Shown here: positions 1-7,280 of the stretch, in pieces | Layout: every line of letters begins with the position of its first letter | How positions within the stretch are numbered: position 1 is the stretch's first letter | Assembly (NCBI GenBank): GCA_003139735.1 | Contig: PLGA01000097.1 | Coordinates: forward strand, 1-8,608 | Reading direction: 5' to 3' | DNA from: Bryobacterales bacterium | GTDB lineage: Bacteria > Acidobacteriota > Terriglobia > Bryobacterales > Bryobacteraceae | Length of the DNA stretch: 8,608 nt | Translations under genes and position numbers: made by a program | The notes under the pieces: model-generated | What the model was told of the DNA's origin: nothing | What the model saw: the letters and a program-made list of their open reading frames with translations, nothing else | Databases searched by the model: none

Positions 1-157
1 TGGCCGGTCAATCTCGGTATTTCGGGGCACGCCTGGTGCAGACCTAATGCCATCATCCGGGCGCTCCGAAGGCGCTGCCGCCCGTGAGCAAAAGCGCCAC
101 CAGCGCCGAAAGCAAAATAGGTCTCATCCTCATATAAGTCGGTCCCGTTCTCATCAT
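1..157 (-). pseudogene. 5' end of a secreted-protein gene, frame broken after the signal peptide
   Basis: An ATG at 157 (tandem with one at 154) is preceded at about 9 nt by a purine-rich GGAGAGGA ribosome binding site. It opens a frame whose residues 10-30 form a convincing signal peptide: basic Met-Arg start, the hydrophobic run ILLSALVALLLTGG, then an Ala-Phe-Gly-Ala cleavage region. The frame then hits TGA at 53-55, two codons past the likely cleavage site. A signal peptide with no mature protein makes no sense as a gene, so either a frameshift (real or a sequencing error) sits near 56-62, or the gene is dead. Skipping one base there gives a frame that begins PDDGIRSAPGVPRNTEIDRP and stays open to the window edge; the third frame is also open over this short distance. 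The product cannot be identified. Its position directly after the GH43 gene on the same strand suggests another member of the same polysaccharide locus. Confidence 0.42.
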
Positions 158-181
158 CTTCCGGTTTCCTCTCCCGTGCAT

Positions 182-298
182 CGGGGTCGACGCAGCCTTC
201 CCAAACACCGTGAACTCGGTGATGCCGAGAGGCGTCGTTCCACGGCGCGGCCAGTCCGTCATGGTCATGCGGACAAACCGGCAACACGTGGGCGGCAT
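182..298 (-). pseudogene. Probable remnant of a discoidin (F5/8 type C, CBM32-like) domain C-terminus
   Basis: After the GH43 stop at 328, the minus strand has a reading frame containing RFVRMTMTDW, then a Gly/Thr-rich turn, then LGITEFTVFGKAAS. This is the pattern of the last two beta strands of discoidin/F5-8 type C domains, where an Arg-(Tyr/Phe)-Val-Arg strand is followed by an ...I.E..V.G closing strand. Only about 35 codons remain. There is a stop codon 18 nt upstream of the first ATG at 298, no ribosome binding site, and no separate stop before the next gene: the frame runs into that gene's signal peptide. It therefore looks like the truncated tail of a lost gene, not an expressed protein. 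Recognition is by motif only. A chance resemblance is possible, because the stretch is short. Confidence 0.45.
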
Positions 299-327
299 CT
301 CGTCGACATGGTCACCTCAATGATGCG

Positions 328-2442
328 TCAACGCGGAACCGACTTCCAGACGAAGCAGGAACCATCCTTGCGGTCGGGCGCCGGCCCGGGGTGGTCTGCG
401 GCGACTACTCCAGGATCCTTCGGAGCCACGATGTAGCGGTGCGTCGCCAGGGACAGGAACAAGGTGTCTCCGCGCTGTAGGTCAACCCACTGGAAGGTCT
501 CCGCATCGCCGGGCTTTCCGGACTTGACCGTCACCTCGCCAGCCTTCCCTTCGCCTCCGACAGAAACGTATTTCCCGTCTCTTGTCTCAAGCGCGATGCG
601 GCCCTTGCCCCGGTCCACAACCCGGAGCGCCGTGCCCTTCTCCGCTCCGCTCACCGATTGCAGCTTCCCGTCCACCACCGCCAGCGCGTTCCCGTTGGCC
701 AGATCCGTGAGCGCGATGGATTGCGCGACCGGGATTGGCTTCGTCAGGCCGCGCGGTCGTGGCTCGTCGACATTGAAGAAGTTGAAGTCGGCCTGCCCGC
801 CCGGGGCCGCGCCCGCGTTGTAGTTGAACAACGTGTAGCGCACGCCCTGAAACGTTGTGAGCTGGAACGCCATCACAAAGTCGGCGCCGAGGGGCTTGTA
901 GGTCTTGCCATCGGAGCTGTAACTGAACTGCGCGATTTCCGTGTCGAAGTTGCAGTGCACACGCAGCCACAGATGCGGGCTGGAAACCAGCGCGTTGACG
1001 GTCTTCCCGGTGATCTGGTCGTACTCCGCGATCACGTAGCCGTTGTCGTCGCGCATCAGTCCGAGCCACGCATACGGCGAGTTCAGCAGCGCAAGCCCGG
1101 CGACGCCGCCCGGCTTGAGGCCCACGCCATCCAGTTCCGTGGTCACCGACGATTCCGGCCCGATGGCGCGCTGCGTCAGCGAGTTTCGCGCCCACCAGAA
1201 ATCCTTGGCGGGTAGCGAATGCAAACGCAGATAGCCCGGACGCTCCGATAGCGACCACTTCGTGTCGTCGGGAACGTGATTCCACTGCCACACCATTTGA
1301 AGCTTCGGACCCGAAAAGTCGTCGCTGCGATCATACGGAGACGTGATCGGCTCGACGTGCCCGGTGTTCGGCTTCACCCAGATCGACGGCGTCCGCCCGA
1401 GGTTTCCGGGCAGGCCGAAATAGGGCCATCCATCCACCCAGGTGACCGGCGATAGAGATGTCAGCCGCCCAACCGAGTTGTGATCCTGCATGGAAAAGCC
1501 CCACCATTCGCCGGAGGGCGTCTCGACGATCCCGCCCTGATGCAGGTCGAGGCTCAGGCGCTCGCTGAAGTCCGGCGGACTGATGACGAACGGCGGAGCT
1601 TGCCGCCGGCCCTGCGGCCTGTAGCCCTGGCCGATTCCGAGGCTTTCCTCTTGGCTGATCGTCTTCACTTCCCACGGTCCGGCGAGCGCGTCGGCCCGGG
1701 CGCACTTCATGGGCACGTGAGCGCCGGGAATCGCGCTGACAATGTAATACTTGCCTTTGATCTTATAGAAATGCGAACCCTCGCCCATGCCGAGACTCCG
1801 GTCGATCAGCACGTGGTCGGTCCCGGGGACAAGGCCGGTCAGGTCCTGGTTCAGTTCGACCATGCGGATCGTGCCGGAGGCGTATACCGCATAAATCTTC
1901 CCGTCGTCGTCAAAGAGCACTGACAGATCGTGAAGGCCTTGCTCGATGCGATTGTGCGTCCATGGCCCGCGAGGATCTTTGGCCCGGTAGACCTGAAGCC
2001 CGAAGCGGTTCACGTTGGCGAAGATGTAGAACGTTCCGTTGTGATAGCGGAAACTCGGCGCCCAGATGCCGCCGCCGTAGATGTTCTTGCCTTCCTCCAG
2101 CCGGAAATCCGGACCAAGGTCGAGCCGGTCAAAGGCGTAAGCGATGATCCTCCAATTCACGAGATCGCGCGAGTGCAGTATGGGCAGCCCCGGCATGGTG
2201 TGCATGGTGGTGCCGGTCAGGTAGTAGTCCTCGCCCACGCGGATCATGTCGGGATCGGAGAACTCATCGTAGAAGATCGGGTTCGAATAGGTCCCGTTCC
2301 CGTTGTCGGCGGCCCACGACGGATTCCCGCGCTGCGCGGCTTCGGTTGTCACCATGGGGAGCGCGATAATTAGCGCCAACATCGTGAAGCGCAGCAACTG
2401 GCGAGGTCCCTTCACAATAAATCGTGTCCGGCGTCTTGTCAT
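328..2442 (-). CDS. Secreted glycoside hydrolase family 43 enzyme (beta-xylosidase/alpha-L-arabinofuranosidase type) with two C-terminal accessory domains
   Basis: Exported exo-acting hemicellulase expected to release xylose or arabinose from xylan side or main chains by inversion. Numbering from ATG 2442 (704 aa), residues 16-37 form the signal peptide. The five-bladed GH43 domain spans about 52-365: SDPDMIRVG supplies the catalytic base (Asp63), HDLSVLFDDDG the pKa-tuning Asp172, GEGSHFYK the acid Glu221, and LHQGGIVETPSGEWW the conserved His301 segment. Residues about 373-560 match the concanavalin-like C-terminal domain of beta-xylosidases (starts DDFSG, ends DFNFFNVDEP). Residues about 575-704 have the repeat pattern of a fascin-like beta-trefoil (DGKYVSV, THRYIVA, final FVWKSV), probably sugar binding. 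The start is uncertain: ATG 2442 has no ribosome binding site, whereas TTG 2397 has AAGGGA nine bases upstream and gives a compact signal peptide. The open frame continues upstream to 2778, but that part is an araA relic. Xylosidase versus arabinofuranosidase cannot be told from sequence. Confidence 0.93.
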   Translation of the reverse strand: MTRRRTRFIVKGPRQLLRFTMLALIIALPMVTTEAAQRGNPSWAADNGNGTYSNPIFYDEFSDPDMIRVGEDYYLTGTTMHTMPGLPILHSRDLVNWRIIAYAFDRLDLGPDFRLEEGKNIYGGGIWAPSFRYHNGTFYIFANVNRFGLQVYRAKDPRGPWTHNRIEQGLHDLSVLFDDDGKIYAVYASGTIRMVELNQDLTGLVPGTDHVLIDRSLGMGEGSHFYKIKGKYYIVSAIPGAHVPMKCARADALAGPWEVKTISQEESLGIGQGYRPQGRRQAPPFVISPPDFSERLSLDLHQGGIVETPSGEWWGFSMQDHNSVGRLTSLSPVTWVDGWPYFGLPGNLGRTPSIWVKPNTGHVEPITSPYDRSDDFSGPKLQMVWQWNHVPDDTKWSLSERPGYLRLHSLPAKDFWWARNSLTQRAIGPESSVTTELDGVGLKPGGVAGLALLNSPYAWLGLMRDDNGYVIAEYDQITGKTVNALVSSPHLWLRVHCNFDTEIAQFSYSSDGKTYKPLGADFVMAFQLTTFQGVRYTLFNYNAGAAPGGQADFNFFNVDEPRPRGLTKPIPVAQSIALTDLANGNALAVVDGKLQSVSGAEKGTALRVVDRGKGRIALETRDGKYVSVGGEGKAGEVTVKSGKPGDAETFQWVDLQRGDTLFLSLATHRYIVAPKDPGVVAADHPGPAPDRKDGSCFVWKSVPR
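2407..2442 (-). promoter_or_regulatory. Ribosome binding site and weak promoter candidate favouring a TTG start for the GH43 gene
   Basis: AAGGGA (2407-2412, minus strand) lies nine bases before TTG 2397, which is in frame with the GH43 gene. No comparable purine run precedes ATG 2442. A possible promoter overlaps: ATGACA (2437-2442) and TATTGT (2414-2419) are 17 bp apart. If real, transcription would begin near 2407, which excludes ATG 2442 as start but leaves almost no leader before the ribosome binding site. The ribosome binding site is therefore the stronger part of this call and the promoter is weak. Confidence 0.3.
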
Positions 2443-2778
2443 GTAAACGATTGTAAACAAAATCGTAATCTCCGCCCTTTCGGCATCCCGGCCATCCCGG
2501 CGAAATCTTCCAGGTGTTCGGTGGTGAGCGCGCTGGCTCAAACCCGTGTTATGCGCGCCGCCCGCATAGATCCAGGAGGCTGCTACCACTTCCCGGTTGG
2601 GACGCGGAACCAGGACGACTCGCGCCGCTGGTTGTCCCGGCAAGGGTTCTCCCGGCGCCAAGTCGACCTCGTTCACGATAATGCGGGAGAGATTGCCGAT
2701 CTGAACAGTGGAGGCTACCACGCCGTACCCGTCCGGCATCGTAAAGACCAGGCGAACCAAGTCCGGTTTTCCGCCAAT
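2439..2778 (-). pseudogene. araA: Truncated, frameshifted C-terminal fragment of L-arabinose isomerase
   Basis: Immediately after the mutarotase-like gene's stop, the minus strand encodes a stretch starting IGGKPDLVRLVF (2776 downward), continuing with VQIGNLSRIIVNEVD, then PAARVVLVPRP, and reaching WIYAGGAHNTGLSQ near 2533. This order and wording match the C-terminal part of AraA, where an ...IGGK..P.RLVF strand, a V.L..L..R..IN.VD segment, a PVAR..W.P.P segment and the W.YAGGAHH.. signature follow each other. A TAA at 2779-2781 cuts it off upstream, so roughly 400 N-terminal residues are missing. After Ser-Gln the matching frame shifts by one base at about 2532 to ALTTEHLEDFAGMAGM, again AraA-like, and ends at TGA 2439-2441 without the usual last approximately 35 residues. 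It has no start signal and cannot be active. In the unshifted frame it fuses with the GH43 open frame, which could mislead automatic start calling. Confidence 0.82.
2442..2458. promoter_or_regulatory. Tandem direct repeat TGTAAAC, 10-bp period, upstream of GH43 (candidate operator)
   Basis: TGTAAAC occurs at 2442-2448 and again at 2452-2458, i.e. two identical heptamers one helical turn apart, in a locally AT-rich patch within GC-rich sequence. Same-face direct repeats with 10-11 bp spacing are how OmpR/PhoB-type response regulators often bind. The site lies between the araA relic and the GH43 signal peptide, where a regulator would be expected to act. It does not fit the palindromic cre/LacI pattern. 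No second copy was noticed elsewhere in the window, so its regulatory role is inference. Confidence 0.3.
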
Positions 2779-2790
2779 TTAGCGAGGAGC

Positions 2791-3945
2791 CTACAGCGGC
2801 AGCGATGCCGCCAGCGTTAGCGTCTTCCCTGAGGCGCGGTCTTCCACGACGAGCTTGCCGTTTTCCAGCCGGACGTCGTCCACGCGGGTCATGCCTTCCG
2901 GGCTCCGCACGTAGAAGAGGAGGAACCGGGTCGCGATCTTGGATTTCGCCGGCAGCCAGCGGTAAACCGGCGTGTCGAACATCTTGTTCAGTTCCACCAT
3001 CTGCCGGCGCGGCAGATCAAACGGTTGTGTGGCAAACTCTATGCCGCGGCCGGACCAGCCGTTCGGCGTGTACTGCATGTAGTTCTGCACCCACGGATAT
3101 TCCTCACGGCGGAAGACATATCCCAGCAAGTAGTGTCTGGCGGTGTTGAGCACCGTAACATAGGCCAGCGGGCGCGAGGGATCCATGAGCGTGGTCGTGT
3201 GCCCCATCCACGTCACATTGGCCGGCTGAGCCCGCAGATTCACCAGCTTTCCATCCGCGCCCGGAACCGTGGGCCAAACGAAGTCCAGTCCCTGAGCGAA
3301 CGGCAAGCGCTGCCCGCCCGTGCGGGTCCGGGCGCGCGTCCCCGACATGTCCACCACCGTCTTTTCGGGTTCGAGGAACGGCGGAAACAGGAAGGGGTGC
3401 TCGCCCCAGTTGGCCGTGCGGTCGAAGGCCACCTTGCTCTCCAGTTCGCTATCGACGTAAATCACGCTCTCGCCATCCACCATACGGAGAACCCGCGTGA
3501 ACGCTTCCTGCAATAGGGGCATATCGACATTGAACTTCACGGTTGCCGTGGCGCCCTGCTTCTCCGAAGCCGTCAGCCTCCACGGCTCGAGGTAAGCCTC
3601 GCCGTGCATGGCCAGCCCGGCCGCGCGCTCTTCAGCGCTCGGGTTGCCGAATCCATCCACGCATACGAAGTGGCCCACCATGGGTCCCTGGAGCTTGCGG
3701 TTGTCGGGAACCTGGGGAACCATCTCGGGATTGCCGTACGGGCTCAGGCCCTCGGGATCGCCCTGGATCAGGATCCGCAGCATCGACCCGCCCTGCTTCA
3801 CGACGGCCACCTCGAGTTTGTCGTTGGCCACGAAATACACCGTACGGTTGTACACCGTGCCTTCTTTCAATGCGGAGGACGTCTGGGCCATGGCGCCGCC
3901 GCAGGCGCACAACAACGCTGCAAGAACCGCGATGGTTTGTCTCAT
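2791..3945 (-). CDS. Secreted galactose-mutarotase-fold (aldose 1-epimerase-like) protein
   Basis: Probable exported sugar-binding or anomer-interconverting protein of the galactose mutarotase superfold, 384 aa. ATG 3945 is chosen over an in-frame upstream start because AAGGAG (3951-3956) sits five bases before it and a signal peptide follows directly (residues 1-20, ending GGAMA before Gln21). Three landmarks suggest the fold and active site: MHGEAY (His114) resembles the first catalytic-His motif, GEHPFLFPPF (His183) resembles the second-His strand of aldose epimerases, and GIEFATQPFD (Glu303) lies where the family's catalytic Glu occurs in an LE.Q..P context. Overall similarity is too loose to name a substrate. 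It follows the CE1 esterase gene by 20 bp and is surely co-transcribed with it, so a sugar released from hemicellulose is the likely ligand. It could instead be a non-catalytic carbohydrate-binding relative. Confidence 0.72.
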   Translation of the reverse strand: MRQTIAVLAALLCACGGAMAQTSSALKEGTVYNRTVYFVANDKLEVAVVKQGGSMLRILIQGDPEGLSPYGNPEMVPQVPDNRKLQGPMVGHFVCVDGFGNPSAEERAAGLAMHGEAYLEPWRLTASEKQGATATVKFNVDMPLLQEAFTRVLRMVDGESVIYVDSELESKVAFDRTANWGEHPFLFPPFLEPEKTVVDMSGTRARTRTGGQRLPFAQGLDFVWPTVPGADGKLVNLRAQPANVTWMGHTTTLMDPSRPLAYVTVLNTARHYLLGYVFRREEYPWVQNYMQYTPNGWSGRGIEFATQPFDLPRRQMVELNKMFDTPVYRWLPAKSKIATRFLLFYVRSPEGMTRVDDVRLENGKLVVEDRASGKTLTLAASLPL

Positions 3946-3950
3946 CACTG

Positions 3951-3956
3951 CTCCTT
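3951..3956 (-). promoter_or_regulatory. Ribosome binding site deciding the mutarotase-like start
   Basis: AAGGAG on the minus strand, five bases before ATG 3945. It lies inside the 20-bp gap after the CE1 esterase stop. The frame is open further upstream to 4023, but that start would overlap the esterase gene and bury the signal peptide. Confidence 0.75.
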
Positions 3957-3965
3957 CGCCAAAAG

Positions 3966-5261
<1,296 letters not shown>

Positions 5262-5279
5262 TCAAAGACTCCCCTTCAT

Positions 5280-5429
5280 GAAATGAACGTGGCTCAGGCC
5301 GCCGTGATAGTAGCACGGCGCGTCGTGGACGGAAATGCCCACGACAACACCGAGTGGGACAACAACCTATACCTTTTCAGCCAGCATATCTTCAAATAGC
5401 CGCAGCGCCGCACGAAGCCCGGCTCCGGT
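5280..5429 (-). pseudogene. Coding-like scrap after the AXE1-like gene, possibly an aminotransferase tail
   Basis: This 168-bp gap between the AXE1-like stop and the CE1 start contains, in frame with the preceding gene's stop codon, the protein-like text RAALRLFEDMLAEKV, a TAG at 5367-5369, then VVVPLGVVVGISVHDAP and SHVHF. The phrase LFE..LAEKVVVVP followed about 20 residues later by a H-V-(R/H)-F strand resembles the C-terminal region of class I/II PLP aminotransferases. The match is weak, there is an internal stop, and no start or ribosome binding site belongs to it. It may be a decayed gene tail or chance. A short AT-poor leader with GGGGAG for the CE1 gene follows. Confidence 0.25.
5322..5345. 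repeat. Perfect 7-bp inverted repeat in the leader region of the CE1 gene
   Basis: GTCGTGG at 5322-5328 pairs with CCACGAC at 5339-5345 across a 10-base loop, 61 bp upstream of the CE1 esterase start. There is no T-run on either strand, so it is not an intrinsic terminator. An operator or a leader hairpin is possible. A weak -10-like TACTAT lies nearby on the minus strand, close to 5309-5314. Functional meaning is unproven. Confidence 0.35.
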
Positions 5430-6809
5430 CTACTGCCTGATGCCGTCCGGCATGAATTCGGCGCCAGCCACCAACGTATCAAGTATCTCATTCGTACGCG
5501 CGGGGCAAGCCCGCCCCTGAATGGGCGTCAGGTTATCGTGTTCCGATTCGATCATGGGCAGCGGCTCCTTACGGCTGGGGATCTGGTTGAGCGCCGTCCA
5601 CACGCCCGCCGGCGGCGCAATCGTGTCGATGAAGCCGAAACCCGCCATTACCGGCGCCTTGATGCGCGACGCGAAATTGACCGTATCGAAATACAACGCG
5701 GTCTGCATCACGTCCGGTTTATCCGATGGCCAGTTGGGATAACCGGCCTTGCGGCCGTGCAAATCCCCGTTGCTATCTGCGCCCGCCGGCACGCAAACCA
5801 GTACCGCGGTGATCTTATCCGGCCTCAGTCCGGCGAGCACCAGGCTCTGCTGCCCGCCCATGCTGCCGCCGGTGAGCACGATCGTCTTACCATCCCAGTC
5901 GGGCCGCGTCATCAGATAGTCCAGCGCGCGCGAATCGCGCAGGTACATGCTCAGGAAATAACATTTTTCGCGGTCGTTATTGCCGACGGCCTGATAGCCT
6001 GCCGGGATGCCGCCGGAAGGATCGTTGGGTAGCTTGTCGTGCGAATCCACGTTGATCACCAGCCAGCCCTTGGCGGCGCGCTGCGCGTCGGCGCGGGCGT
6101 TCAACGCGTACACGCCTGCGTACTGCAATTGCATCACCGCCGGGAACTTGCCTTCCTTTGCCGGTTTGGCCACGTAGCCGTGCGCTCTCGATCCCAGCGC
6201 ATCGAGCTGGAACATATCCATCTCGACGCCTTCCACGTCGGTCTGGACCGGCGTCAGGACGGGGTTGATGGGGATCTTCGCCTGAGCGGCGAGTTTGTCG
6301 TCCCAGAAGGCGTCGAAGTCGAGGGGACGCGGCGTCGAGAGTCCGAGCTTTGTCGGCGCCACGGCGGCTCCTACGGCGTAATAGCCGTTACTGCGGCCCG
6401 CGTTGCCCCCCGCAAACGGTGATGCCGGACCACGGCCCCCACCGCCCTCGGCAGCGGCAGGAGCCGCGGGAACCTCGCCGTTGAGGTTGGCATACGCTTG
6501 GATGGCGACGTAAATCATTTCCGGCTGGTCGCCGGCGATCTCGATCTTGTCCTTGCCCGAAGAAAGGTCTAGCTTGCCTTCCTTCAGAACCACCGCGTTA
6601 TTACGGCGGATGGTCCACTTGTAAAGGTAGGTCGGCGCAACGGGGCCGGGCGTCACAGTCCATCCGACGGTTTCACCGAGATCGTAAACTCCGCTTGCGT
6701 GGTACGGCGCAAAGGCGAGTTGTTGGGGCGGCGGCGTCCCGCGTTGCGCCAGAGCGGCCACGGCGGACAACAGGAGAGCAAGAACGAGGTTTGGACGAGT
6801 TCGAATCAT
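5430..6809 (-). CDS. Secreted AXE1-like (CE7-related) acetyl xylan esterase with N-terminal beta-sandwich domain
   Basis: Exported alpha/beta hydrolase likely to deacetylate xylan or xylo-oligosaccharides, 459 aa. The start at 6809 has CGGAG about six bases upstream and a signal peptide (residues 1-21, ending ALA before Gln22). Residues about 32-105 look like an Ig-like/E-set sandwich (GETVGWTV, LYKWTIRRNN, PEMIYVAIQAY), followed by a Gly/Ala-rich linker at about 112-140. The hydrolase part begins PLDFDAFWDDKLA (about 162), typical of AXE1 proteins. GGSMGG carries the nucleophile Ser316, GFIDTIAPP the acid Asp395, and ESEHDNLT the His424. The classical CE7 signatures RGQG and GGSQGG are absent; VDSHDKLPND and GGSMGG stand in their places, so this is a divergent branch and the substrate is inferred. 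The gene lies 168 bp upstream of the CE1 esterase on the same strand and may have its own promoter. Confidence 0.88.
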   Translation of the reverse strand: MIRTRPNLVLALLLSAVAALAQRGTPPPQQLAFAPYHASGVYDLGETVGWTVTPGPVAPTYLYKWTIRRNNAVVLKEGKLDLSSGKDKIEIAGDQPEMIYVAIQAYANLNGEVPAAPAAAEGGGGRGPASPFAGGNAGRSNGYYAVGAAVAPTKLGLSTPRPLDFDAFWDDKLAAQAKIPINPVLTPVQTDVEGVEMDMFQLDALGSRAHGYVAKPAKEGKFPAVMQLQYAGVYALNARADAQRAAKGWLVINVDSHDKLPNDPSGGIPAGYQAVGNNDREKCYFLSMYLRDSRALDYLMTRPDWDGKTIVLTGGSMGGQQSLVLAGLRPDKITAVLVCVPAGADSNGDLHGRKAGYPNWPSDKPDVMQTALYFDTVNFASRIKAPVMAGFGFIDTIAPPAGVWTALNQIPSRKEPLPMIESEHDNLTPIQGRACPARTNEILDTLVAGAEFMPDGIRQ

Positions 6810-6833
6810 GACGATCTCCGAAGGAACGACTAT

Positions 6834-6861
6834 ATCGTACCGCCGAAGAGCTTGGGGCCAA
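6834..6861 (-). promoter_or_regulatory. Weak sigma70-like promoter candidate for the AXE1-like gene
   Basis: On the minus strand TTGGCC (6856-6861) is followed after 16 bp by TACGAT (6834-6839), each matching four of six consensus bases. Transcription would begin about 20 bases before the ATG at 6809, giving a short leader that still contains the CGGAG ribosome binding site. An alternative -10 TATAGT overlaps (6830-6835) but lacks a good -35. Confidence 0.28.
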
Positions 6862-7145
6862 GAGTCTCCCGCCCCCCCGCGCGTCGTCTAAGCGTCCAGA
6901 ACGCAGCAATACGCTCGCGCGCAGCGGTCGTATCCCGACGGTGTGATCATCAGCGAATCTCATTTGCCGCAGGCGCATCGACGGATCGAAGCACCCCCAC
7001 CAGCAGTCATAGGCCGCCCGGGGCATGATGTGGGCTACATGTGGGCGGCTGGCGGCTCGATAGCGAGGCGACAGAATCACGTTGCCGATGTTGCGGCCGG
7101 TTTAGATCGATTCGCACGTGCGGCGCTGCCGGCCTTGCCAGCGGC
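6862..7145. other. Gap between AXE1-like and GDSL genes, no identifiable gene
   Basis: This is the larger part of the 466-bp gap between the two minus-strand genes. Open frames exist on both strands, but none has a ribosome binding site, signal peptide or recognisable motif, and their compositions (Arg, Cys and Pro rich) are those of out-of-frame GC-rich DNA. A run of seven C sits at about 6872-6878. No terminator hairpin with a T-run was found behind the GDSL gene. Confidence 0.5.
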
Positions 7146-7280
7146 GGGTCACTCTTGTTCATGCCGGTCCGGTACCGCAGCGACGCGACCGGCCCTCTGC
7201 AAGGCGTACCCTACGATGGCGTTATGACGAAAGCCGATGGCAAGGGCAAGTTCATCCAGGGCGCCTCGCTGGAACTCACT
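7146..7280 (+). pseudogene. Coding-like fragment of unknown family, opposite to the GDSL gene end
   Basis: One plus-strand frame reads like genuine protein from about 7149: LLFMPVRYRSDATGPLQG, then VPYDGVMTKADGKGKFIQG, then ASLELTS. The residue composition (Asp, Gly, Lys, Thr, few Arg/Cys) differs sharply from the Arg/Cys-rich text upstream in the same frame and from what follows once it enters the GDSL gene antisense. The protein-like part ends at 7275-7280, exactly at the convergent GDSL stop. There is no start signal. I do not recognise the family. It looks like a piece of a gene cut at both sides, or a chance frame. Confidence 0.3.

Noticed and set aside
587..1291. 234-codon minus-strand frame inside GH43
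   Set aside because: It is a shifted reading of GH43 with Arg/Ala-rich text and no motifs.
2442..2459. Catabolite-response (cre) or LacI-type palindromic operator
   Set aside because: The two halves are direct, not inverted, repeats and positions essential in the cre consensus mismatch.
2443..2760. Extension of GH43 to a TTG start at 2760 (810 residues)
   Set aside because: The added 106 residues are the araA fragment plus frameshifted text, and they would place the signal peptide in the middle of the protein.
3886..3945. Lipoprotein signal for the mutarotase-like protein (Cys13/Cys15)
   Set aside because: The residues before either Cys do not form a proper lipobox, and a standard cleavage site (AMA before Gln) follows.
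5322..5345. Intrinsic terminator after the AXE1-like gene
   Set aside because: The stem is only 7 bp with a 10-base loop and no T-run follows on either strand.
6943..7227. 94-codon plus-strand open frame in the gap before the GDSL gene
   Set aside because: It has no ribosome binding site, its composition resembles out-of-frame DNA, and it competes with the more protein-like frame at 7146-7280.
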